Positions 16,973 to 25,785 of a stretch of 64,000 bases of DNA are shown in pieces. The translations under genes and the position numbers were made by a program. Below the pieces are notes generated by a model, which saw only the letters and a program-made list of their open reading frames with translations, was not told where the DNA came from and made no database searches. This stretch comes from Ruegeria sp. 6PALISEP08 (GTDB lineage: Bacteria > Pseudomonadota > Alphaproteobacteria > Rhodobacterales > Rhodobacteraceae), in the NCBI RefSeq assembly GCF_001238295.1, contig NZ_LGXZ01000013.1, forward strand, positions 1-64,000, given 5' to 3'. Positions within the stretch are counted from its first letter, which is position 1, and every line of letters starts with the position of its first letter.

Positions 16973-18001
16973 TCAGTTTTCCTTGGATTGTCCGATGTGC
17001 TTCACGCGGTAGCCCAGCGGAAAAAGTTGTAGGTCATAGCGGCTGCGGACGAGACCCCATATGCCTTTCGGTGCCCTGAGCATGACGACGATCGCAACCA
17101 CGCCGAGAACGATCAGGTAAGTTGTACCGAGGTCGGCCAACGTTTCGCGCAAGGCAAAGAAGACCAGCGTGCCTATGATCGGACCTTCGATGGTGCCGAT
17201 ACCGCCGATCACCACGATGAAGATGACAAAGGCAGTCCAATCATTGACGCTGAATGCCGCGTCCGGCGAGATGCGCAGCTTTTGCAGAAAGATGAGCGCA
17301 CCTATCATTGCCGTGAATGCCGACGTTACGACATAAACGATGAACTTTGTGCGCCAGATATCGATTCCCAAACTTCCGGCTGCCAGTTCGTTGTCGCGAA
17401 TTGCCGTCAACGCCAACCCTTGCCGCGAGCGTAGGAAGAGATACACGGCTGTGACCACCAGCGCAGCGGCCCCAAGCGCCAGCCAATAACTCAACGCCTC
17501 TCGCATCGCACGACCGGACGCCAGTGATTTCACAATGGCAACGGGCAGCGAAGACCCTGATCCTCCTCCAAGCGCAGTGATTTGTGCGAAGCTCAATCGA
17601 AAGACTTCAGCGATGACCCAGGTACCTATCGCGAAATAAGCGCCGCGGAGCCGGAAGATCAGAACAGCGACAGGGATCGAGATCAAAGCCCCCAGCACTC
17701 CTGCAGCTGCAATGGCGGCCAATGGATGCAGCCCGCCCAACATCGTAAGCGCGAAGAGCATGTAACCGCCAAAGCCGACATAGGCCTGCTGGCCAACTGA
17801 CACGAGACCGGCGTATCCCGCCATAAGGTTCCATAGCGTGGCAAGGGACAGGTAGAGAAACAGCTCTCCCATCAGGCGCATGTCGGCGCGACCCGCCCAC
17901 CAAGGCGCAGCAATCAGAGCAAGCAGCGCAATGGCAGCGAGGATCGCAGCAACCCGGGCTGCTTTTGATGATCGAGATACAGAATAGTCCTGTAGGTTCA
18001 T
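16973..18001 (-). CDS. Branched-chain amino acid-type ABC permease (LivM-like)
   Basis: A 342-aa membrane protein with about ten hydrophobic segments and the LivM-type stretches NLMAGYAGLVSVGQQAYVGFGGY and TSAFTAMIGALIFLQKLRISPDAAFSVNDW. The ATG at 18001 is used because it overlaps the LivH-like stop by 4 bp; the frame runs 50 codons further upstream inside livH in a shadow frame. It forms the inner-membrane channel with the LivH-like protein. Confidence 0.92.
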   Translation of the reverse strand: MNLQDYSVSRSSKAARVAAILAAIALLALIAAPWWAGRADMRLMGELFLYLSLATLWNLMAGYAGLVSVGQQAYVGFGGYMLFALTMLGGLHPLAAIAAAGVLGALISIPVAVLIFRLRGAYFAIGTWVIAEVFRLSFAQITALGGGSGSSLPVAIVKSLASGRAMREALSYWLALGAAALVVTAVYLFLRSRQGLALTAIRDNELAAGSLGIDIWRTKFIVYVVTSAFTAMIGALIFLQKLRISPDAAFSVNDWTAFVIFIVVIGGIGTIEGPIIGTLVFFALRETLADLGTTYLIVLGVVAIVVMLRAPKGIWGLVRSRYDLQLFPLGYRVKHIGQSKEN

Positions 18002-18861
18002 CCGGAGATCCTCGGGAAGAGACCGTTCGGGCGAACGGCAAGAATGACAAGAAATGCGATATGGCCAGCAAGTACCTGCCAACCCGGATCGATCTTGGCG
18101 CCGATGGTTTGAGCGACGCCAAGAATGACGCCACCAACCAGCGTGCCCCAAAGATTTCCGAGCCCACCAATTATCACGGCCTCAAAGCCAAAGATCAGGC
18201 GACCGCCGCCAATTGAAGGGTCAAAGCTTGTCCGAATACCAAGCAGGATACCGGCTATTGCCGTCACGCCCAGGGCCAGAGCCATGGCCAGGCCAAAGAT
18301 GTGCCGGCGATTAAGGCCCATGAGCTGAGCGATGTCCTGATTGTCCGAAACGGCCCGGAACGCCCGCCCCAGAGCGGTATGATAGAAGGTCCATTGCAAC
18401 CCCCAGATCACTGCGATGGCGATTCCGAAGGTTAGTAGCGGTAAGATTCCGAGTGCCACACCACCCACGGCAACGCTTGCTGTTTCCAGCGCACCGGCGT
18501 TCAATGTTTGGGGGTCTGCGGTGTAGACCTCTAGCAACCCGTTCTGAATGATCACGCTCAGCCCAAAGGTGACAAGCAAGGGCGGAAGAATATCGTCGCC
18601 CAGTGTCTGGTTCAGCAGACCGCGTTGAAGGGCATACCCGATCAACGCCATGGCGGGAACAACGATCACCACCGCGGCCATCGGGTGCATCCCCGTCGCG
18701 GTCGTGACGGTCAGCCCGAGATACGCGGCCAGCACAATCAAGTCGCCATGGGCAATATTGACCAGCCGCATAACTCCAAAGATCAAGGACAGCCCCGCCG
18801 CGAACAGAGCATAAAGCCCCCCCAGCAAAGTTCCCTGCACAATCGCGTTCAGCCATTCCAT
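17998..18861 (-). CDS. Branched-chain amino acid-type ABC permease (LivH-like)
   Basis: A 287-aa membrane protein starting MEWLNAIVQGTLLGGLYALFAAGLSLIFG, a typical LivH N terminus with the following GVMRLVNIAHGD motif. The ATG at 18861 lies 1 bp from the stop of the LivF-like gene; the longer frame to 18927 would overlap livF and is not supported. It pairs with the LivM-like permease in a hydrophobic amino-acid uptake type (HAAT) ABC transporter. Confidence 0.92.
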   Translation of the reverse strand: MEWLNAIVQGTLLGGLYALFAAGLSLIFGVMRLVNIAHGDLIVLAAYLGLTVTTATGMHPMAAVVIVVPAMALIGYALQRGLLNQTLGDDILPPLLVTFGLSVIIQNGLLEVYTADPQTLNAGALETASVAVGGVALGILPLLTFGIAIAVIWGLQWTFYHTALGRAFRAVSDNQDIAQLMGLNRRHIFGLAMALALGVTAIAGILLGIRTSFDPSIGGGRLIFGFEAVIIGGLGNLWGTLVGGVILGVAQTIGAKIDPGWQVLAGHIAFLVILAVRPNGLFPRISG

Positions 18862-18862
18862 T

Positions 18863-19570
18863 TCATTCGATCCCGAAATACGCGCGCGAGATATCCTCGC
18901 GCGAAACGGTGTCAGACGCGCTTTCAAGCGAAACGCGGCCCTCTTGCAGGCAGTAGACCCGGCTCGAGACCGACAGTGCCTTGGTGATGTCTTGTTCGAC
19001 GATGATCGCGCTCATGCCCTCGCCTATGATGCCGGGCAGCGCCTCGTAGATGTCTTTGATAATTATCGGCGCTAGTCCTAGGCTGATTTCATCAAAGAGG
19101 ATCAGGTCGGGGTTCGCCATCAGTGCGCGCCCGATGGCAACCATCTGCTGTTGACCACCTGACAGCGACGTAGAGGCCTGATCTTTCCGCTCTTCAAGAA
19201 TCGGAAACAGATCATAGACGGCTTGCATATCCCAAGGGCCTGTGCGGCCAACTTGGGCACCGATCATAAGGTTTTCTTTGACTGACAAGGAAGGGAACAG
19301 TTGCCGACCCTCTGGCACCATCGCCAGGCCAAGTTCCGCAACCTCGTCCGCGCGTAGACGGCTGATATCCTGACCCCGGTAGTGGATCTGCCCCGGTCCG
19401 TTCGTCATCAATCCGGTGATAGACCGCATCAGGGTCGTCTTGCCTGCACCGTTGGCACCAATAATTGCAAGAACTTCACCTTCGCCAACGTCCAGTTCGA
19501 CGTCGTAGAGCGCTTGAAAGTCGCCGTAGTGGGAGTTCAGGCCGCGTGTCTGCAGAATTGGATCAGGCAT
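18863..19570 (-). CDS. ABC transporter ATP-binding protein (LivF-like)
   Basis: A 235-aa ATPase with Walker A GANGAGKTT near residue 38, the signature LSGGQQQMV, and Walker B DLILFDEISLGLAP, which is the LivF form. It overlaps the LivG-like gene by 8 bp. Together with LivG it powers the LivH/LivM-type permease. Confidence 0.93.
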   Translation of the reverse strand: MPDPILQTRGLNSHYGDFQALYDVELDVGEGEVLAIIGANGAGKTTLMRSITGLMTNGPGQIHYRGQDISRLRADEVAELGLAMVPEGRQLFPSLSVKENLMIGAQVGRTGPWDMQAVYDLFPILEERKDQASTSLSGGQQQMVAIGRALMANPDLILFDEISLGLAPIIIKDIYEALPGIIGEGMSAIIVEQDITKALSVSSRVYCLQEGRVSLESASDTVSREDISRAYFGIE

Positions 19571-20291
19571 CGGCTTCGATCCCCAGGTAGATTTCTTTGA
19601 CTTCGGCGCTTTCCATGATTGCCTGTGGCTCGCCCTCGGCGATCTTCTTTCCGAAGTCGATAACGATCAGGCGGTCCACAACGGCCAGCAGGGCGTGCAC
19701 GACATGTTCGATCCAGATGATGGTGACGCCGGACGCGTGGATGTCCTTGATGGTTTGAACCAGAGATTTGCACTCGGCTTCCGTCAGGCCACCGGCGATT
19801 TCGTCCAACAACAGCAATCTGGGCTTGGCACATAGCGCGCGCGTTAGTTCCAAACGTTTTCGTTCCAGCAATGTCAGGCTGCCTGCAAGTACGTTTGCCT
19901 TTGGCAGCAGTTCCGTTTGGTCCAGAATTTCCAGGCAAAATCGTTCAGCTTGGTGCCCATGCAGCCCAGCCGACTGTGTTGCAGCTATCATTGCGTTTTC
20001 GAAAACAGTCATTCCCGAAAACGGCTGCGGAACCTGAAACGAACGTGCAATCCCTGCATGGCTGCGTTTTGCCGCGCTCCACTTGGTGACGTTCTGCCCA
20101 TCAAACTCGATACGTCCAGAGTTTGGTTTCAGCGTCCCTGTGATCAGGTTGAACATCGAGGTCTTGCCAGCGCCATTGGGGCCAATCACCCCCAGCGCCT
20201 CACCATGTTGGACCTGATAGCTTAGCGTATCGGCGACCGTGACTGCGCCAAATGCCTTGCTCAGATCTTGGAGTTTCAGGATCGTTGTCAT
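19563..20291 (-). CDS. ABC transporter ATP-binding protein (LivG-like)
   Basis: A 242-aa ATPase beginning MTTILKLQDLSKAFGAVTVAD, with Walker A GPNGAGKTS, the ARSFQVPQPF segment typical of LivG, and Walker B RLLLLDEIAGGL. The ABC signature reads LTLLERKRLELTRAL, the LivG-type variant without a canonical LSGGQ. The frame stays open to 20438, but that extension has no domain support and would read through the binding-protein gene end and its hairpin, so the ATG at 20291 is chosen. Confidence 0.92.
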   Translation of the reverse strand: MTTILKLQDLSKAFGAVTVADTLSYQVQHGEALGVIGPNGAGKTSMFNLITGTLKPNSGRIEFDGQNVTKWSAAKRSHAGIARSFQVPQPFSGMTVFENAMIAATQSAGLHGHQAERFCLEILDQTELLPKANVLAGSLTLLERKRLELTRALCAKPRLLLLDEIAGGLTEAECKSLVQTIKDIHASGVTIIWIEHVVHALLAVVDRLIVIDFGKKIAEGEPQAIMESAEVKEIYLGIEADA

Positions 20292-20310
20292 GCTTTTCTC
20301 GGATGGAAGG

Positions 20311-20334
20311 TTCGGCGCCGTGATCGGCACCGAA
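20311..20334 (-). promoter_or_regulatory. Intercistronic hairpin between LivK-like and LivG-like genes
   Basis: In the 50-bp gap after the binding-protein gene, TTCGGCGCC and GGCACCGAA form a 9-bp stem around a 6-base loop. The single imperfect pair is a G-U wobble only in the minus-strand RNA, which is the transcribed strand here. No T-run follows. It is comparable to the hairpins at 2866 and 12561. Confidence 0.65.
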
Positions 20335-20341
20335 TGTCTGG

Positions 20342-21622
20342 TCAGCCCAGCAATTTCATGTCTGCCGTTATCGGAACTTCGGGCGCGGTGCTGTTTGCAA
20401 CAATCTGCAATTCGTACGCGCCTCCGGACTTCTGCCATTGACCGCCAACCAGCGGTGTTTTGGTGACGTTATTCATCGGTCCATCACCCCAGTTCACCGG
20501 CCCGACGATTGTGTTCAGGTTCGTGGACGTGATCGCCGAAATGATCGAAGACGGGTCTTCCAGATCATCAGCTCTTTTGATGACATCAGCGACGACCTCG
20601 AACAGAGCATGTTTGAAACCAAGCGGTTGGGTCCACGGACGACCTGACTCTGCCGTATACCCTTCTGCCAGTTCCTTCGAAGTGGTGCCTGTCAGCGAAG
20701 ACGAGAATGGATGGTGCGGAGACCACCAGACCTCGGTCGACAATCCATCGCCGCGGTCACCCAACGATTCAATAACGGACGGGAACAGCAGCGCCTTACC
20801 AATTGTGACGACCTTCGGGTTAAACCCTTGCTGGGCCGCCTGGCTCCAGAATGTCGCGAAATCCGGTGGGATCATGTTGCCGGTGACAATTTCACAACCA
20901 GCTGCTTTGAACGCTGCGATCTGGTTTGAGAAGTCGTCGGACAACGGCTGATAGCGGCCGGGATCGGTGAGTGTGTAACCGGCGGCTGCCAGCGGCTTGG
21001 GCAGACCCAGCTCCTGATCACCCCAAGCGTTGCCGTCCGCATCGTTGGGGAAAAGACCGCCCACATTCTTGGTCACGCCAGTCTTGTCCCACATATCGAG
21101 GAACGCTGCGATCACATCCTCAAGACCCCAGAAGAAATGATAAGTGTTTTCAAATCCCTCCCCTGGAACACCGTTGCGCCCAAAGAAGTATGGCTGCCAG
21201 GGGCAGTCGGTGGTGATGCAGGGAACTTCATTGATCTCGGCCTGATCAGCAACGGGGTTCACCGTGTCCGGCGTGGATGCCGCCACGATGATATCGACCT
21301 CATCCCCCAGGATCAGATCGGCGGCGACCTCTGCTGCGCGGTTCGGGTTGGACTGGCTGTCTTTTGAGATGATCTCGACATTCCAGGTCTTGCCGTTGTT
21401 GTCCAACCCCGCCGAAAAGACCTGCTGAATGGCTTGAAGCACATATTCATCAGCTTCGGCAAAACCCGCCAAAGGCCCAGTACGCGGGCTGACATTGCCA
21501 ATCCGCAGTGTCGGGTTTGCGGCATAGGCGCGCGTCGCCCGAAGGATGGCCGGAGCGGCAAACGCCGCCGTGGCCCCAGCTATGAAACTGCGCCTTGTGG
21601 CCGTTTTGAAAGTCCTTGTCAT
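20342..21622 (-). CDS. ABC transporter substrate-binding protein (LivK/type 1 periplasmic fold)
   Basis: A 426-aa periplasmic protein with a twin-arginine signal (TRRSFIAGATAAFAAPAIL, about residues 8-26) and a type 1 periplasmic-binding fold (LRIGNVSPRTGPLAGFAEADEY). It is somewhat longer than amino-acid-binding LivK, as are many homologues that bind aromatic or other carboxylic acids. It lies just after the dehydrogenase gene and before livG, and sets the specificity of the Liv-type system. The substrate is probably the precursor of the beta-keto acid cleaved by the BKACE. Confidence 0.9.
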   Translation of the reverse strand: MTRTFKTATRRSFIAGATAAFAAPAILRATRAYAANPTLRIGNVSPRTGPLAGFAEADEYVLQAIQQVFSAGLDNNGKTWNVEIISKDSQSNPNRAAEVAADLILGDEVDIIVAASTPDTVNPVADQAEINEVPCITTDCPWQPYFFGRNGVPGEGFENTYHFFWGLEDVIAAFLDMWDKTGVTKNVGGLFPNDADGNAWGDQELGLPKPLAAAGYTLTDPGRYQPLSDDFSNQIAAFKAAGCEIVTGNMIPPDFATFWSQAAQQGFNPKVVTIGKALLFPSVIESLGDRGDGLSTEVWWSPHHPFSSSLTGTTSKELAEGYTAESGRPWTQPLGFKHALFEVVADVIKRADDLEDPSSIISAITSTNLNTIVGPVNWGDGPMNNVTKTPLVGGQWQKSGGAYELQIVANSTAPEVPITADMKLLG

Positions 21623-21665
21623 TGCGTCCTCCCTTCACCGGCCTCCCGCCAGTGTTTGATTGATC

Positions 21666-22592
21666 TTACAAAGTCTTCTCGAGATTTTTCAGATGGTTCG
21701 CGACGCGCTGGCGAACTTGGTCTGCCTCGCCCTCAGCCCATTTCCTGAACCCCTCGCCGGATTTCATACCCAGCTTGCCCGCATCAACAAGCGACTTGAG
21801 ATAGGATGAAGGTCCCTTCTGCGCCTCAAGATCGTGCAATACGTTTTCGTGGATATCGAGCGTCAGGTCAGTTCCAACAAGGTCAGCGTTCTCCAGCGGC
21901 CCGAGTACTGCTAGTCGGCGTCCAAAGCTGGATTTGATTACCGTATCGACTGCTTCCGCGTCGCAGATACCGTTTTCGACCAGACTGACAGCTTCGCGCC
22001 ACAAGGCGTGCTGAAGACGATTGCCGATAAAGCCGGGCACATCCTTTTCGACCATCACCGGTGTTTTACCAGCGTCCTTCAACAGATCGATCATCGTCTG
22101 CGCTATCACTGGTTCTGTCCACTCGGTCTTGATGACTTCGACCAGTGGGATCATGTGCGGTGGGTTCCACCAATGCGTTCCGAGTGCCCGGTTTTTTAGC
22201 CGTAATCCAGACATGATCTGAGTGATCGGCATGACGGATGTATTGGACGCGAGAATGCAGGTCTCTGAGGCGTGCTTTTCGATCTCAGTAAAAATCGCAC
22301 GCTTGAGATTCAGTTTTTCCGGCGCGGCTTCGAACACGGCGTCAGCATTTCGAACCGCACCTTCCGTTGTCGCAAAGATCTCAATCATCTTGAGGGTTTT
22401 AGTGATTGTAACCTCGTCATCCCCCATCGCCGCCATACTGGCGCGAATGCGCTCAGACACTGTATCCCGAGCTTCTCTTATGGGGTCCGTGATAGCGACG
22501 TACTGGCCTGCTCTTGCCAAAGTCAGGGCAATGCCATGACCCATCAGGCCCGCGCCAATCACTGCCATCTGCTGCTTCTTGCGCACCATCAT
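21666..22592 (-). CDS. 3-hydroxyacyl-CoA dehydrogenase-family enzyme
   Basis: A 308-aa NAD-dependent dehydrogenase with the N-terminal Rossmann motif AVIGAGLMGHGIAL (residues 10-23) and the family segment ILASNTSVMPIT with the GTHWWNPPHMIPLVEVI active-site stretch. Members of this size include L-carnitine, L-gulonate and hydroxybutyryl-CoA dehydrogenases. It directly follows the SDR gene (no gap) in the BKACE operon. A hydroxy-acid oxidation giving the beta-keto acid for the BKACE is the simplest role; a free acid rather than a CoA ester is possible because no CoA ligase is encoded nearby. Confidence 0.87.
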   Translation of the reverse strand: MMVRKKQQMAVIGAGLMGHGIALTLARAGQYVAITDPIREARDTVSERIRASMAAMGDDEVTITKTLKMIEIFATTEGAVRNADAVFEAAPEKLNLKRAIFTEIEKHASETCILASNTSVMPITQIMSGLRLKNRALGTHWWNPPHMIPLVEVIKTEWTEPVIAQTMIDLLKDAGKTPVMVEKDVPGFIGNRLQHALWREAVSLVENGICDAEAVDTVIKSSFGRRLAVLGPLENADLVGTDLTLDIHENVLHDLEAQKGPSSYLKSLVDAGKLGMKSGEGFRKWAEGEADQVRQRVANHLKNLEKTL

Positions 22593-23378
22593 TTAACCCG
22601 CCGTATATCCACCGTCGGCATGAAGGATATGCCCGGTGTAAAAATCAGATGCGCGTGACGCGAGGAATAACAGGGGGCCAGCAAGGTCTTCAGGCTCGCC
22701 CAACCGACCCTTCGGGACACGGGTAAGGAAACCATCGCGCACCGCTTTGGCCTGGTCGGTGTCTTCAAACATCCAAGCCGTCAGCGGCGAACGGAAGACC
22801 GTGGGTGCGATGGCGTTGACGGTTATTCCCGTCGGCCCCAGCTCACACCCCAAGGCCTTGGTGATCCCGTTTACTGCGGCCTTTGACGCGCAATACGCCG
22901 TGTAACCGGCCGGATGGCCAAGGATACTGCGAGCTGAACTGACAAAGATGATCTTGCCGTATTCGCTGGCTTTCATCTGTGCCGCTGCTGCGCGGGCCAT
23001 CAACCAGCTTTGGTTTACATTGGCATCCATTACCGCGTCAAAAGTTTCGGGTGCCATTTCGTTGATCGGCGCAACCTTGTTCATACCGGACGCGACAACG
23101 AGAATGTCGAGCTTTCCAAAGTTGTTGACGGCTTCGTCTACCAAAGCATCACATGATGCTTCGTCAGCAGGACGGGTATTTACGGTGACGACGGTTGCAC
23201 CAATCGCCTGGCATTCATTAGCAATCTCATCAAGCGCATCTTGATTGCCCGCAGCCAGAACCAGGTCGCAACCTGCCCCGGCCAGAACACGCGCAGCCAC
23301 CATCCCGAAAGCGCCCGAGGCTCCTGTGATCAGCGCGACGTTTCCCTTAACGTCAAACATCTTGAGTGGATCAGACAT
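22593..23378 (-). CDS. Short-chain dehydrogenase/reductase
   Basis: A 261-aa classical SDR with the cofactor motif TGASGAFG near residue 18, the catalytic tetrad elements S in FVSSARSIL and Y-x-x-x-K in YTAYCASKAAV, and a C-terminal DGGY segment. Oxidation or reduction of a hydroxyl or keto group is expected. It is placed between the cupin and 3-hydroxyacyl-CoA dehydrogenase-like genes with the same orientation and minimal spacing, so it belongs to the same pathway. Confidence 0.92.
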   Translation of the reverse strand: MSDPLKMFDVKGNVALITGASGAFGMVAARVLAGAGCDLVLAAGNQDALDEIANECQAIGATVVTVNTRPADEASCDALVDEAVNNFGKLDILVVASGMNKVAPINEMAPETFDAVMDANVNQSWLMARAAAAQMKASEYGKIIFVSSARSILGHPAGYTAYCASKAAVNGITKALGCELGPTGITVNAIAPTVFRSPLTAWMFEDTDQAKAVRDGFLTRVPKGRLGEPEDLAGPLLFLASRASDFYTGHILHADGGYTAG

Positions 23379-23389
23379 TCTTATAGCCC

Positions 23390-23734
23390 TCAGCTTTCTG
23401 GCGGATACGGAATGACCACGAGCATTTTGCAGATGTGGTTTGCGCGGTTTTCAATTTTTCGCACTTCGCCCGTTGCGATCGTGCAGCTGTCCATGGGGCC
23501 AAGAGTAGTTTCGGCGCCGCCAACGATGACGGTCATCTCGCCTTCTAAAACCACGTAGACCTTCTCGAACGGCGTAGAGTCCGGCCCCGCCCCGCCCCCA
23601 GGCAGGAACTGGCTGAAGCCGATCCACTGATTTTTTGGCCCGCCCTCCTCGAACCCCTGCAATCGAAGCCCGTGACATCCAAAGTGGTTCGGTGCTTCGT
23701 AGGGCCGGGCATCTTGAAACCGCTTTAGATGCAT
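23390..23734 (-). CDS. Cupin-domain protein
   Basis: A 114-aa single-domain cupin with the beta-barrel core EKVYVVLEGEMTVIVGGAETTLGPMDSC. It may be an isomerase, epimerase or small-molecule sensor in the pathway; nothing decides which. It lies 11 bp from the SDR gene. Confidence 0.82.
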   Translation of the reverse strand: MHLKRFQDARPYEAPNHFGCHGLRLQGFEEGGPKNQWIGFSQFLPGGGAGPDSTPFEKVYVVLEGEMTVIVGGAETTLGPMDSCTIATGEVRKIENRANHICKMLVVIPYPPES

Positions 23735-23800
23735 GTTCGTCTCCGCTCAGGATTATGGAATTGGCGGTCGCCAGCGAACCAGCGACCGGTCCGCGAGTGT

Positions 23801-24637
23801 TTAGAATTCTTCGCCAGCCTCGATGCGGTAAGACTGGTTCTTGTCGATCATCGCGACCAGGCGGATGATGCAGCCATCACCACGGTCCCAGTTCCATGGG
23901 AAGAACGCGAAGGTGCACCGCTTGCCGGTAACCGCATCAAGATCGCCGCCGACATTTTCGATGCCGAGTATACCTCTTGAGAACAGCATGTTATGCACCG
24001 GCTCCCATTCGGGGAAATCAACCTCCCATGGGGTTCCGCCCGACCATTCAAGGTACTCTTTTTCAAGGTGCGGCAGGATCGGACCGTTACGTTGTGGACC
24101 AATGGCCGTAGCCAGCGGGTGATCATTTGCCTGAGTGTCGTGACCGACGACTTTCACGCCTTTTTCGATCATCCACTCAGCGGCTGAAGGAACAAGACCC
24201 GGGCAGTAGGCGAAGTAGTCACCATCTTCGTACTGCTTGTGCCAACCTGTGTTAATGATCAGAACATCGCCTTTTCGGATGGCGTGCCCGCAGGCCTTTT
24301 CCAGATCATCTCCTGTGATTTGCTCCCACTTCTTTTTGGGAACCGAGACGACCAATCCCGAACCGAAGAAATGCGGCAGCGGCACTTCGTCGATGAAGGG
24401 CGTTCCCTGAACCACGTGCGCTGGTGCATCGATATGCGTTGTCACGTGCATGGTCGTGGTAATCGTCTGCGACAAGACGCCCGACTTGGCCATGTAGTGT
24501 TTCCGGTCGATCTGAACGTCTTTGAAATAGGGCCAATTCGGACACTGAAACCCGTATCTGTGGCTAAGGTTGTAGAACTCCAACCCCATGTCATTTTCGG
24601 TGTTGCCCTGGAACTCGATGCCGCGGATTTCAACCAT
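23801..24637 (-). CDS. Cyclase-family metal-dependent hydrolase (kynurenine formamidase-like)
   Basis: A 278-aa protein of the cyclase/KynB superfamily: the metal-binding motif appears as HVTTHIDAPAH near residue 66, followed by the GDVLIINTGWHKQY segment and GHDTQANDHPL. These enzymes hydrolyse amides, lactones or related bonds. The ATG at 24637 is chosen because the open frame upstream to 24793 is non-conserved and overlaps the regulatory region. It is the first gene of the ten-gene operon and is divergent from an iclR gene, so it probably performs an early step on the imported compound. Confidence 0.83.
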   Translation of the reverse strand: MVEIRGIEFQGNTENDMGLEFYNLSHRYGFQCPNWPYFKDVQIDRKHYMAKSGVLSQTITTTMHVTTHIDAPAHVVQGTPFIDEVPLPHFFGSGLVVSVPKKKWEQITGDDLEKACGHAIRKGDVLIINTGWHKQYEDGDYFAYCPGLVPSAAEWMIEKGVKVVGHDTQANDHPLATAIGPQRNGPILPHLEKEYLEWSGGTPWEVDFPEWEPVHNMLFSRGILGIENVGGDLDAVTGKRCTFAFFPWNWDRGDGCIIRLVAMIDKNQSYRIEAGEEF

Positions 24638-24736
24638 TGGGCATATCTCCTCTGTTCGCCGACGAAGCGGCGTTGGTCGATTTGGATTGTTTGGGTGGCC
24701 TCCCCACCTGTCCCGTATCATGATGCATACGCACCA

Positions 24737-24785
24737 CAATGCGGTCAACAAGAAACTCACATTACGGTTGACTTGCACCGCATTG
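24737..24785. promoter_or_regulatory. Inverted repeats in the divergent cyclase/iclR promoter region
   Basis: CAATGCGGT (24737-24745) is the exact reverse complement of ACCGCATTG (24777-24785). Inside them, GTCAAC (24744-24749) and GTTGAC (24768-24773) form a second inverted pair, so each strand carries a TTGAC motif that could be a -35 box of the divergent promoters. This is a likely IclR-family operator controlling both directions. Confidence 0.6.
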
Positions 24786-24852
24786 CGATACATTGTGCTT
24801 GAATACTCAATACCGGCATGCGGTGGCAGGAAGAAGTGTGAGGACAGATTAA

Positions 24853-25599
24853 GTGTCTGATAAAAATGAAAAAGGTGGAATTCAGGTTATTTCACGAGCG
24901 GCTTCGATTCTGCGTGTTCTGAAGGAAAGCCAATCTGGAATGAGCTTGGGGAAAATCGCCGACCGCGTTGATCTGCCCCGCTCTACGGTACAGAGAATCA
25001 CAAGCGCCCTTGCAGAAGAAAAATTGGTTATTGCCGACGCGAATGGAAGCGGATTGCGGCTAGGCCCTGAACTGAGCGTCCTCGCAGGCGCAGCCAACTA
25101 CAATATTGTAGAACACTGCCGGCTTCTATTAACGGAACTGACCCAGAAGACCGGAGAAACAACAGACCTCGCAGTCATGCGTGGCATCGGTATGGTTTTT
25201 CTAGATCAGGTTCCCGGCGTGTACCGTTTGACAACCGTCTCGCAAGTGGGGGAAGTTTTTCCGTTGACCACCACGGCGAATGGAAAAGCGTGTCTTGCCC
25301 AACTCAGTAAAGAGGATGCGATCAAGCTAATTCGAAACGAATGGAACAGGAATGGTATCCAGAGGAACTTAGATGAGTTCTTGTCCGAGCTGGCTGTTAT
25401 CCGAGAACAGGGTCTAGCTTATGATTTGGACGAACATTCCGCCGGCGTGTCGGCAATAGGTTTTTCCTTCGTCGATTGGGTTGGAGATTTGCACGCAATC
25501 TCCATTCCGGTTCCAACGACCCGGTTTTCAAGACAAAAAGCAACAATTGAACAAGCGCTGCGTGAGACAGCCGCCAATATCCATCAAACTTTTCAGTGA
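24853..25599 (+). CDS. IclR-family transcriptional regulator
   Basis: A 248-aa regulator with an N-terminal winged helix-turn-helix (MSLGKIADRVDLPRSTVQRITSAL) and an IclR effector domain. The start codon appears to be GTG at 24853, the first codon that keeps the full DNA-binding domain; an upstream GAGG is a weak ribosome-binding site. It is divergent from the BKACE operon, which it presumably controls through the inverted repeats in between. Confidence 0.92.
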   Translation: MSDKNEKGGIQVISRAASILRVLKESQSGMSLGKIADRVDLPRSTVQRITSALAEEKLVIADANGSGLRLGPELSVLAGAANYNIVEHCRLLLTELTQKTGETTDLAVMRGIGMVFLDQVPGVYRLTTVSQVGEVFPLTTTANGKACLAQLSKEDAIKLIRNEWNRNGIQRNLDEFLSELAVIREQGLAYDLDEHSAGVSAIGFSFVDWVGDLHAISIPVPTTRFSRQKATIEQALRETAANIHQTFQ

Positions 25600-25785
25600 C
25601 CTAAAAAGCGAGATCTGGGTTCAACGAAGCCGTGCACCCCAGCTGGCTTAAACGTTCACGATGATCGGAATAGCCTCGGGAGTAGTATTTCTTAGTGAGA
25701 TGAAGCACAGACTCCAAGACCTCAAACGGTCGCCAAGGCTGCCAGCCAGTTAGCCCATTCCCAAGCCGTAAACACAAGAGCTGTA

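Noticed and set aside
16030..24637. A standard L-carnitine degradation operon
   Set aside because: The dehydrogenase and BKACE fit, but the thioesterase and carnitine-type transporter are absent, and extra hydrolase, cupin and SDR genes do not belong to that route.
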